NCBI GenBank assembly: GCA_021443625.1
Contig: JABUTP010000028.1
Coordinates: 14,671-20,628, forward strand
Direction: 5' to 3'
Length of the DNA stretch: 5,958 nucleotides
Source of the DNA: Bacteroidales bacterium
GTDB lineage: Bacteria > Bacteroidota > Bacteroidia > Bacteroidales > UBA932
Positions 1-5,958 of this stretch are shown piece by piece. The stretch's first letter is position 1. Every line of letters begins with the position of its first letter. The notes under the pieces are model-generated. The model was not told where the DNA came from and did no database searches. It saw nothing but the letters and a program-made list of their open reading frames with translations. The position numbers and the translations under genes were made by a program.

Positions 1-3000
1 GTTGCCGACAGGGTGTATTTCCTCCCCGTCACCCCCTTCTTCGTGGAAAAGGTCATTGCAAAGGAGCGTCCCGACGGCATTCTGCTCAGTTTCGGCGGCC
101 AGACCGCTCTGAACTGCGGCGTGGCCCTGTACCAGAGCGGTGTTCTGGAAAAATACAACGTTGAGGTGCTGGGAACACCCGTGCAGGCCATTATGGACAC
201 CGAAGACCGCGAGCTGTTCGTGGAAAAACTCGACGAGATAGGTGTCAACACCATCAAGAGCCAGGCCTGCAACACTCTCGAAGAAGCCCGCAAGGCGGCT
301 TCGGAGTTGGGTTATCCAGTAATCATCCGCGCCGCCTACGCCCTGGGCGGACTCGGCTCCGGGTTCTGCGACAACGAGGCGGAACTCGACACCATCGGCA
401 CCAAAGCCCTTTCGTTCTCCCCCCAGATTCTGGTGGAGAAGAGCCTCAAGGGGTGGAAAGAGGTGGAATACGAGGTGGTACGCGACCGCTACGACAACTG
501 TATCACCGTGTGCAATATGGAGAACTTCGACCCCCTCGGCATCCATACCGGAGAGTCGATTGTGGTGGCTCCCTCGCAGACCTTGTCCAACCGCGACTAC
601 CATAAACTTCGCGAACTTTCCATAAAGATTATCCGCCACATAGGCATTGTGGGAGAGTGCAACGTGCAATATGCGTTCGACCCCAACAGCGAGGATTACA
701 GGGTGATTGAGGTCAATGCCCGCCTTTCCCGCTCGTCGGCGCTGGCTTCCAAGGCCACCGGCTACCCGCTGGCATTCGTGGCTGCAAAACTCGGCCTGGG
801 CTACGGTTTGTTTGAACTCAAGAATTCCGTGACAAAGACCACTTCGGCATTCTTCGAGCCGGCCCTCGACTATATAGTCTGCAAGATTCCCCGTTGGGAT
901 CTCGGCAAATTCCAGGGCGTTGACAGGGAACTGGGCTCCTCAATGAAATCGGTGGGCGAGGTTATGGCCATAGGCCGCACCTTTGAGGAGGCCATCCAAA
1001 AGGGCCTCAGGATGATAGGTCAGGGGATGCACGGATTTGTGGAAAACAAGGTGCTGCAGGTGCCGGACATAGACAAGGCCCTCAGAGAACCTACCGACAA
1101 GCGCATCTTCGTCATTTCCAAGGCTATGAAGGCGGGTTACACCGTGGATCAGATTCACTCCCTCACCAAGATAGACAAGTGGTTCCTCTACAAACTGCAG
1201 GGTATTGTTGAAACCGACAGTGACCTCCAGCGTTACGACAGAGTGGAGGACGTTCCCGCAGCGCTGATGCTCGAAGCCAAGCAGAAGGGATTCAGCGACT
1301 TCCAGATAGGTCGCGCCTTGCTCAAGGACAAGATGGCGGAAGAGGCGGAGCAGGAGATTCTCGAGGTGCGGGAGCAGCGTAAGAAATATGGTATTCTCCC
1401 TGTTGTCAAGCAGATTGACACCCTGGCGGGAGAGTTCCCCGCCCAGACCAACTACCTCTACCTCACCTACAACGGAGTTGCTTCGGATATCGATTTCCCC
1501 GCTCCCAAGGCGGATGACATCTCCACCCAGGCGGTCATCGTACTCGGTTCGGGAGCTTACCGCATAGGCTCTTCCGTGGAGTTTGACTGGTGTTCGGTGA
1601 ATGCCCTGACCACTGCCCGCAAGCAGGGCTATCGTTCGGTGATGATCAACTACAACCCCGAGACGGTTTCCACCGACTACGATATGTGCGACAGGCTTTA
1701 CTTTGACGAGTTGACTTTCGAGAGGGTGATGGACATCATTGACCTTGAGACCCCCCACGGGGTGATTCTCTCGGTGGGAGGACAGATACCCAACAACCTT
1801 GCAATGCGGCTCGACGAGCAGAAGGTTCCCATCCTCGGCACTCAGGCCAGATATATCGACAATGCCGAAGACCGCCAGAAGTTCTCCTCGATGTGCGACA
1901 GCATCGGAGTGGTGCAGCCCGCGTGGAAGGAACTTACCAATATGGACGATGTCAACAGTTTCATCGAGCAGGTGGGATTCCCGGTGCTGGTGCGTCCCTC
2001 GTATGTCCTCTCGGGGGCGGCGATGAACGTTTGTTCCAACCAGGACGAACTGGTGCGCTTCCTGCAGATGGCCGCCAACGTAAGCCAGAAGCATCCCGTG
2101 GTGATATCCCAGTTCATTGAGGGCGCAAAGGAGATTGAGATGGATGCAGTGGCCGACAAGGGGGAGATTGTGGCATACGCCATCAGCGAACACGTGGAGT
2201 TTGCCGGTGTCCATTCGGGAGACGCCACCATCCAGTTCCCGCCGCAGAAACTCTATTACGAGACTATGCGCCGCATCAAGAAGGTTGCCAAAAAAATAGC
2301 CGCCGAACTCCATATTTCGGGCCCCTTCAACATTCAGTTCATGGCCCGCGACAACGACATCATGGTGATCGAGTGCAACCTGAGGGCGTCCCGCTCGTTC
2401 CCGTTTGTGAGCAAAGTGCTTAAACTCAACCTTATAGAACTGGCTTCGAACATAATGCTCGGAGTGCCTTACGAACGTCCCACCAAGACCGAGTTTGACC
2501 TCGACTATGTGGGTATCAAGGCATCTCAGTTCTCCTTCTCCCGTCTGCAGAAGGCTGACCCCGTGCTGGGTGTGGATATGTCCTCCACCGGCGAGGTGGG
2601 CTGTCTGGGAGATGACACCAACTGCGCCATACTCAAATCGATGCTTTCTGTGGGGCTGCGCATCCCCGATAAGGACAAGGGCATTCTCATCTCATCGGGA
2701 AATGCCCGTCAGAAGGCCAACCTGCTTACCCCGTGCAAGCAGCTCACCGATGCCGGCTACCGTCTCTATGCCACCGCCGGCTCCTACCGCTACCTTGTGG
2801 AGAACGGAATCCCCTGCACGCAGGTCTATTGGCCGAGCGACGACAATGAGCCGCAGGCTCTCGATATGCTGCGCAACAGGCAGATAGATATGGTCATCAA
2901 CATCCCCAAGAACCTCACTTCCCACGAGTTGACCAACGGTTACAAGATTCGTCGCGCAGCCATCGACTTCAATGTCCCCCTGCTTACCAACGACCGACTT

Positions 3001-3075
3001 GCCACCTCGTTCGTGAATGCCTTCACCACAATGGACATAAACGACATCGCCATCAAGGCATGGGACGAATACTAA
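1..3075 (+). CDS. carB: Carbamoyl-phosphate synthase large subunit, CAD/CPS1-like, 5' end outside the window
   Basis: Makes carbamoyl phosphate from bicarbonate, ammonia released from glutamine by the small subunit CarA, and two ATP, in the cytoplasm, feeding pyrimidine and arginine synthesis. The frame is open from base 1. The first visible residues (VADRVYFLP) align near residue 60 of E. coli CarB, so the GTG at 13 is not the real start and the first nucleotide loop lies outside. Visible parts in order: ATP-grasp 1, with its Arg and Gly-rich loop at 319-366, the GIHTGES segment within 520-585 and VIEVNARLSRSSALASK from 703; the central oligomerisation region, about 1080-1500; the second-half loop GSGAYRIGSSVEFDWC at 1546-1593; ATP-grasp 2, with RPSYVLSGAAMNV at 1993-2031 and VIECNLRASRSFPFVSK near 2365-2415; and a C-terminal MGS-like allosteric domain from about 2680. 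The 1024 visible codons plus about 59 missing fit a full-length intact protein. Whether carA is adjacent or fused upstream cannot be seen. Identity is very secure; the CAD/CPS1 resemblance rests on remembered sequences. Confidence 0.97.
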   Translation, partial: VADRVYFLPVTPFFVEKVIAKERPDGILLSFGGQTALNCGVALYQSGVLEKYNVEVLGTPVQAIMDTEDRELFVEKLDEIGVNTIKSQACNTLEEARKAASELGYPVIIRAAYALGGLGSGFCDNEAELDTIGTKALSFSPQILVEKSLKGWKEVEYEVVRDRYDNCITVCNMENFDPLGIHTGESIVVAPSQTLSNRDYHKLRELSIKIIRHIGIVGECNVQYAFDPNSEDYRVIEVNARLSRSSALASKATGYPLAFVAAKLGLGYGLFELKNSVTKTTSAFFEPALDYIVCKIPRWDLGKFQGVDRELGSSMKSVGEVMAIGRTFEEAIQKGLRMIGQGMHGFVENKVLQVPDIDKALREPTDKRIFVISKAMKAGYTVDQIHSLTKIDKWFLYKLQGIVETDSDLQRYDRVEDVPAALMLEAKQKGFSDFQIGRALLKDKMAEEAEQEILEVREQRKKYGILPVVKQIDTLAGEFPAQTNYLYLTYNGVASDIDFPAPKADDISTQAVIVLGSGAYRIGSSVEFDWCSVNALTTARKQGYRSVMINYNPETVSTDYDMCDRLYFDELTFERVMDIIDLETPHGVILSVGGQIPNNLAMRLDEQKVPILGTQARYIDNAEDRQKFSSMCDSIGVVQPAWKELTNMDDVNSFIEQVGFPVLVRPSYVLSGAAMNVCSNQDELVRFLQMAANVSQKHPVVISQFIEGAKEIEMDAVADKGEIVAYAISEHVEFAGVHSGDATIQFPPQKLYYETMRRIKKVAKKIAAELHISGPFNIQFMARDNDIMVIECNLRASRSFPFVSKVLKLNLIELASNIMLGVPYERPTKTEFDLDYVGIKASQFSFSRLQKADPVLGVDMSSTGEVGCLGDDTNCAILKSMLSVGLRIPDKDKGILISSGNARQKANLLTPCKQLTDAGYRLYATAGSYRYLVENGIPCTQVYWPSDDNEPQALDMLRNRQIDMVINIPKNLTSHELTNGYKIRRAAIDFNVPLLTNDRLATSFVNAFTTMDINDIAIKAWDEY

Positions 3076-3094
3076 CCTATCAAACCACAATATT

Positions 3095-3436
3095 ATGGAT
3101 ACACAGAATGTTGATATCTTCCTGTCAGTGAACGCCAAGAAGTTCCCACCTCTCCATCTCCAGAGCATCAGGGAGGCACTCTATGCCGCTGATGAGTCAA
3201 AGTACATAGTGCTTACCTCACTGGAATTCAGGGATCCCGACATTATGCTCCTGCTCTCAATCGTTGTCGGACAGTTAGGCGTTGACCGCTTTCTGCTCGG
3301 ACAAGTGGGTATGGGCATTCTCAAGCTTCTGACCGGCGGCCTGTGCGGTATCCTCTGGCTCATAGATATTTTCGGTGTCAGGAACAAGGCAAGGGAGTAC
3401 AACCACCAGCTCCTGAAGCAGACATTGGGAATTTAA
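3095..3436 (+). CDS. Small TM2-domain membrane protein, function unknown
   Basis: A 113-residue protein with a soluble N-terminal part (about residues 1-48) and then a TM2 domain: a first hydrophobic helix at about 50-63, the family's conserved turn with G-x-D-R-F (LGVDRFLLGQ, residues 61-70), and a second helix at about 72-92 ending in LWLIDIF, with a short charged tail. The TM2 motif is read directly, and the small G-rich segment KLLTGGLCGILW is typical. Bacterial TM2 proteins are inner-membrane proteins of unknown biochemical role; no enzyme residues are visible. The N-terminal segment ending in LxFRDP resembles Bacteroidales homologues as I recall them, so the ATG at 3095 looks right. It lies 19 bp after the carB stop and 40 bp before the DUF2752 gene on the same strand, which suggests co-transcription. 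No Shine-Dalgarno is visible, as is usual in this phylum. Family assignment is confident; function is open. Confidence 0.88.
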   Translation: MDTQNVDIFLSVNAKKFPPLHLQSIREALYAADESKYIVLTSLEFRDPDIMLLLSIVVGQLGVDRFLLGQVGMGILKLLTGGLCGILWLIDIFGVRNKAREYNHQLLKQTLGI

Positions 3437-3476
3437 GACGCTTTCAAGCAGCTGTTTCCAAACATCCTGACAAACT

Positions 3477-3869
3477 ATGAAACCCCGAGAGAAGCATATC
3501 GGGATTGTCGCGGTTCTGGCGGGATACCTCTATCTGTTTATCACGCGCAGCGGTCTCGACACGTCCCGCGATTTCACGGTGTGCCTTTTCAAGCGGCTGA
3601 CAGGAGTTCCCTGCCCGGGTTGCGGTACAATCCGGGCGACAAGGCTGTTGTTCCAAGGGGACATTATTGGTTCCGTAATGACCAATCCTTTGGGTATGGT
3701 GCTGCTGGTCTGCTCGGTGGCGTTTATCGCCCTGAGCGTCACCGACATTGTACAGAAGACCGACAGGGTGGGGCAGATTGCTACCCGCCCTTTACGCAAA
3801 TGGCAAATGGCCGTCCTGCTGGCGCTGGTCGCGACCAACTGGGTCTGGAATATAGTCAAGATGAACTGA
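3477..3869 (+). CDS. DUF2752 family small membrane protein with CPxC motif
   Basis: A 130-residue protein with about three hydrophobic segments (about residues 8-22, 71-90 and 110-127). Between the first two lies the DUF2752 signature: G-V-P-C-P-G-C-G-T-I-R-A at residues 43-54, then LLFQGD and TNPLG at 69-73. Cys46 and Cys49 form a CPxC pair followed by Gly and Arg, the conserved core of the family. A third cysteine (Cys36) precedes it. The biochemical role of DUF2752 proteins is not established. The CxxC could bind metal or be redox-active, but that is inference. The ATG at 3477 gives a short charged N-terminus followed by the first membrane helix, which is reasonable. It follows the TM2 gene by 40 bp on the same strand; I recall this pair recurring in Bacteroidales genomes, often in this order. 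It converges on proA, with 17 bp between stops. Confidence 0.85.
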   Translation: MKPREKHIGIVAVLAGYLYLFITRSGLDTSRDFTVCLFKRLTGVPCPGCGTIRATRLLFQGDIIGSVMTNPLGMVLLVCSVAFIALSVTDIVQKTDRVGQIATRPLRKWQMAVLLALVATNWVWNIVKMN

Positions 3870-3886
3870 TATTCTGCGATCGGACG

Positions 3887-5134
3887 TTACTTACGGACCT
3901 GTCCGCTGCCGTTGATGAGCCACTTGTAGGTGGTCATCTCACACAATCCCATAGGGCCGCGGGGGCCGAGTTTCTGGGTGCTGATGCCTATTTCGGCGCC
4001 GAGGCCGAACTGCCCGCCATCGGTGAAACTGGTGGGGGCGTTGACATAAACGCACGCGGCATCTACTCTCGTCTGGAAGGTTTCACCCCTTTGGACATCA
4101 TCCGTTACAATGCTTTCGCTGTGACCGGAACCGTAAGTGGCAATATGCTGGAGACATTCTTCAAGAGTGTCCACCACTTTAAGTGACATTTTGTAGTCCA
4201 TAAACTCCGTGCCGTAACTCTCGCTGGTGGCGTGCAGCAGCAGATGGGCGGGATAGGCCCCTTCAAGAGAGGCGTGGCTCCTTTCGTCGCAATATATCTC
4301 CACCGACTTCTCTGCCAGCGAGGCCACGAGTTCAGGCAGGTCTGCCAGGCGGGAGGAGTGAACCAGGAGGCAGTCCAGGGCGTTGCAGACACTCACGCGG
4401 CGGGTTTTGGCATTTTCGACAATTTTTCTGCCCATCTCCAGATCGCCGAACTCGTCAAAATAGCAGTTCACCACGCCGGCACCGGTTTCGATGCAGGGCA
4501 CCCTGGCATTGTCCCGTACAAACGAGATAAGCCGCTTGCCGCCACGGGGAATCACAACATCCACGTAATCCACCGCTCCCAGCATCTCCAGGGCGGCTTC
4601 GTGGGTGGCAGGCAGCAGGGCCACAGCGTTGGGGTTGATGCCTTCGGCAGCGAGGGTGTCTCGTATGATGCTCTCGGCAACCCTATTGGAACAGTCGGCA
4701 TCCCTGCCCCCCTTCAGAATGCACGCATTGCCGCTTTTGAGACAAAGCGAAAACACGTCGAAGGTGACGTTGGGACGCGCTTCGTAAATCACTCCAATAA
4801 CACCGAAGGGGACGCTCACCTTCCGCAGGCGGAGGCCGTTGGGCAGGGTTCTTTCCTCAATGGTTCTGCCGAGAGGGTCGGGCAACGCCGCAACGCAGCG
4901 GATGTCGGAGGCGATGGCTTCAATCCTAACCTCGGTGAGTTGCAGTCTGTCATACAGCGGATTGTCCTTCTCCATACGCTCCAGATCCCGGGCATTGGCT
5001 TCGAGCAGCTCGGCGGAGCGTTGCTGCAGATTGTCTGCCAAGTGCAGCAGCACTGCCTTTCTCTGCTCCTCAGAAAGGGAAACTATATCGGCGGAGGCGC
5101 TACGCACCGCGGCGAATGTTTGGTCAAGACTCAT
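3887..5134 (-). CDS. proA: Gamma-glutamyl phosphate reductase (glutamate-5-semialdehyde dehydrogenase)
   Basis: Reduces gamma-glutamyl phosphate with NADPH to glutamate-5-semialdehyde, which cyclises to pyrroline-5-carboxylate, the second step of proline synthesis in the cytoplasm. The 415-residue length is normal. Visible family marks: YEARPNVTFD at about 117-126; SGNACILKGG at 134-143; the catalytic cysteine Cys250 in RRVSVCNALDC (245-255); the ProA signature around 320-342, with HIATYGSGHSESI; and GGQFGLGAEIGIS plus LGPRGPMGL near the C-terminus. The aldehyde-dehydrogenase fold is inferred from family membership. The start overlaps the proB stop (ATGA at 5134-5131 read on the minus strand), so the two are probably translationally coupled, which suits an enzyme pair passing on an unstable acyl phosphate. 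No broken frame or missing key residue was seen. Confidence 0.98.
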   Translation of the reverse strand: MSLDQTFAAVRSASADIVSLSEEQRKAVLLHLADNLQQRSAELLEANARDLERMEKDNPLYDRLQLTEVRIEAIASDIRCVAALPDPLGRTIEERTLPNGLRLRKVSVPFGVIGVIYEARPNVTFDVFSLCLKSGNACILKGGRDADCSNRVAESIIRDTLAAEGINPNAVALLPATHEAALEMLGAVDYVDVVIPRGGKRLISFVRDNARVPCIETGAGVVNCYFDEFGDLEMGRKIVENAKTRRVSVCNALDCLLVHSSRLADLPELVASLAEKSVEIYCDERSHASLEGAYPAHLLLHATSESYGTEFMDYKMSLKVVDTLEECLQHIATYGSGHSESIVTDDVQRGETFQTRVDAACVYVNAPTSFTDGGQFGLGAEIGISTQKLGPRGPMGLCEMTTYKWLINGSGQVRK

Positions 5135-5898
5135 TTTGTGAATTCGGTGTAAGGGGTGTCGGGGTCGGCTTCGAGAATTATTCGGCAGAGGATGTTCTCC
5201 CGTTTGCCGTTGGCTATCAGAACCCTGATGCCGCTCTGGGCAACACTGCGGGCCACGTGGTATTTCGACTGCATCCCTCCGCGGCCGCGGCTGCTTTTGG
5301 CTTCGCAGATGCAGTCGGAGCGGTCGTTGGCGCCGGTGATGGTTCTTATGATTTGTGAACCTGGCAGCGACGGGTCTCCGTCATACACTCCGTCTATATT
5401 GCTCAGAATAACCAGCGTTTCGACATCCATCATAGTGGAGACGAGGCCGGAGAGTTCGTCGTTGTCTGTGAACATGAGTTCGGTGATGCTCACGGTGTCG
5501 TTTTCGTTGACTATGGGGAGGACACCGCTTTTTAGCATCGCCTCCATACAACCTTTCTGGTTGTTGAAAAACGGCCCCGGGGTGAAATCCTCCTTCATCG
5601 TAAGCACTTGTCCCACGATTATGTCATAGTTCTTGAACAGTGTGTGATAGAGGTCCATCAGCCGAACCTGCCCCACTGAGGAGAAGACCTGCCGCTGCTC
5701 CACACTGTCGAGTTCCGGCTCCGCCCCGAGGATGCTGCGACCGCAGGCTACCGCACCGCTGGTCACGAGAATCACCTCGTAGCCGGCAGAGCGCAGCCCG
5801 GCAATCTGATCCACCAAAGAGGAAACCCTGGTCACGTCGAGGGTTCCGTCGCTGCGGGTAAGAACATTGCTGCCCACCTTGATTACTATTCTGGACAT
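5131..5898 (-). CDS. proB: Glutamate 5-kinase, kinase domain only (no PUA domain)
   Basis: Phosphorylates glutamate with ATP to gamma-glutamyl phosphate, the first and usually proline-inhibited step of proline synthesis. The 255 residues form one amino-acid-kinase domain: KVGSNVL (Lys7, phosphate binding), TSGAV with Ser47, NEND at 131-134 (Asp134), FTDNDELS at 143-150 (Asn146, Asp147), NIDGVY at 167-172, and GRGGMQSK with Lys212. These match the E. coli positions Lys10, Ser50, Asp137, Asn149, Asp150 and Lys217 as I align them by hand. Glu140 matches E. coli Glu143, a residue linked to proline inhibition, so feedback control may remain. The C-terminal PUA domain of E. coli (367 aa) and Bacteroides (about 360 aa) enzymes is absent: the protein stops just after the kinase domain and proA starts at once. 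The start ATG at 5898 is well supported, since an in-frame TAA lies five codons upstream. The 103-109 loop is divergent (see findings). Confidence 0.96.
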   Translation of the reverse strand: MSRIVIKVGSNVLTRSDGTLDVTRVSSLVDQIAGLRSAGYEVILVTSGAVACGRSILGAEPELDSVEQRQVFSSVGQVRLMDLYHTLFKNYDIIVGQVLTMKEDFTPGPFFNNQKGCMEAMLKSGVLPIVNENDTVSITELMFTDNDELSGLVSTMMDVETLVILSNIDGVYDGDPSLPGSQIIRTITGANDRSDCICEAKSSRGRGGMQSKYHVARSVAQSGIRVLIANGKRENILCRIILEADPDTPYTEFTK

Positions 5899-5903
5899 GT
5901 TAG

Positions 5904-5957
5904 AAGCTGTTTAAATTTGATTCAAATTTTTATTTATGGAATGTTTTTAAGCAGGTT
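5904..5957. repeat. Imperfect inverted repeat enclosing the dyad
   Basis: The outer arms AAGCTGTTTAAA (5904-5915) and TTTAAGCAGGTT (5946-5957) are reverse complements at 10 of 12 positions and enclose about 30 bp of AT-rich DNA that includes most of the shorter dyad. The pattern could be an intergenic dispersed repeat, the remnant of a small mobile element, or a regulatory structure. The window ends one base after the right arm, so its full extent is unknown. Confidence 0.4.
5913..5929. repeat. Perfect 17-nt dyad upstream of proB
   Basis: The sequence AAATTTGATTCAAATTT has 8-nt arms (AAATTTGA and TCAAATTT) that are exact reverse complements around a single central base. It is centred 23 nt upstream of the proB start codon. 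A one-base loop is too tight for a full RNA hairpin, so a DNA operator for a dimeric regulator fits better than an RNA structure. In AT-rich DNA such a dyad can also arise by chance. Confidence 0.5.
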
Positions 5958-5958
5958 T

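Larger units (their letters stand above)
5899..5958 (-). promoter_or_regulatory. AT-rich leader and probable promoter region of proBA
   Basis: These 60 bases upstream of proB are much richer in A and T than the genes and contain no ORF I can support. The region is the natural place for the proBA promoter. Read on the minus strand, I find only a poor match to the Bacteroidota -7 box (TAnnTTTG): a TA followed by four A and TTTG near 5923-5932, which is too widely spaced. No clear -33 TTTG was found. On the plus strand a perfect TAAATTTG occurs at 5912-5919, but it lacks a visible -33 partner. Promoter placement is therefore inferred from position, and the true promoter may extend beyond the window. 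Confidence 0.4.

Noticed and set aside
13..15. GTG as the start of carB
   Set aside because: The frame is open to base 1 and the residues before the GTG still align with CarB near residue 60. The true start is outside the window.
940..2313. 457-codon open frame on the minus strand
   Set aside because: It lies wholly antisense to the well-conserved carB. The protein is rich in His, Val, Leu and Gly, with no domain I recognise, as expected from the complement of a GC-biased gene.
3437..3476. Promoter or small RNA between the TM2 and DUF2752 genes
   Set aside because: Only 40 bp, with no TAnnTTTG box and no convincing hairpin. The gap looks like an ordinary intra-operon spacer.
3894..3905. CGGAC-CT-GTCCG inverted pair as a terminator for the left block
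   Set aside because: The stem is 5 bp with a two-base loop, has no T-tract, and lies within the proA coding end.
3581..4186. 201-codon plus-strand frame spanning the DUF2752 gene and the end of proA
   Set aside because: It is out of frame with the DUF2752 gene and antisense to proA. Nothing in the translation resembles a protein family, whereas both overlapped genes are well supported.
4232..5152. 306-codon open frame on the plus strand
   Set aside because: Antisense to proA, with low-complexity composition and no recognisable motif. proA on the other strand has all its family motifs.
5912..5919. TAAATTTG as a plus-strand Bacteroidota -7 promoter box
   Set aside because: It matches TAnnTTTG exactly, but no TTTG or TTG lies at the expected upstream distance, the stretch is AT-rich, and no plus-strand gene is visible before the window ends.

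Overview
The window is about 5.96 kb of densely coding, moderately GC-rich DNA (about 55% by eye) with two convergent gene blocks. Several traits suggest Bacteroidota, most likely Bacteroidales: no Shine-Dalgarno sequences before the starts; a TM2-domain protein followed by a DUF2752 protein; ProA and ProB sequences that resemble Bacteroides proteins as I recall them; and a short AT-rich intergenic region. I cannot name the genus.

Left block (+ strand, 1-3869). The window opens inside carB, the large subunit of carbamoyl-phosphate synthase. About 59 N-terminal residues are missing and the gene runs to a stop at 3073-3075. It reads like the CAD/CPS1 type known from animals rather than like E. 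coli CarB. After 19 bp comes a small TM2-domain membrane protein. After another 40 bp comes a small DUF2752 membrane protein with a CPxC motif. The spacing suggests these are co-transcribed with, or read through from, carB. Their function is unknown.

Right block (- strand, 5898-3887). proB (glutamate 5-kinase) and proA (gamma-glutamyl phosphate reductase) overlap by 4 bp (ATGA) and carry out the first two steps of proline synthesis. ProB is only 255 residues: it has the kinase domain but no C-terminal PUA domain. The two blocks converge at 3869/3887 with 17 bp between stop codons and no visible terminator.

Right edge (5899-5958). The 60 bp upstream of proB are AT-rich. They hold a perfect 17-nt dyad nested inside a longer imperfect inverted repeat, and are the likely site of proBA control.

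Metabolically the window joins carbamoyl phosphate supply (pyrimidines and arginine) with glutamate-to-proline synthesis. Glutamine and glutamate are the shared inputs. No tRNA, rRNA, CRISPR array, transposase or phage gene was seen. I found no clearly new system. The least understood part is the TM2/DUF2752 pair.
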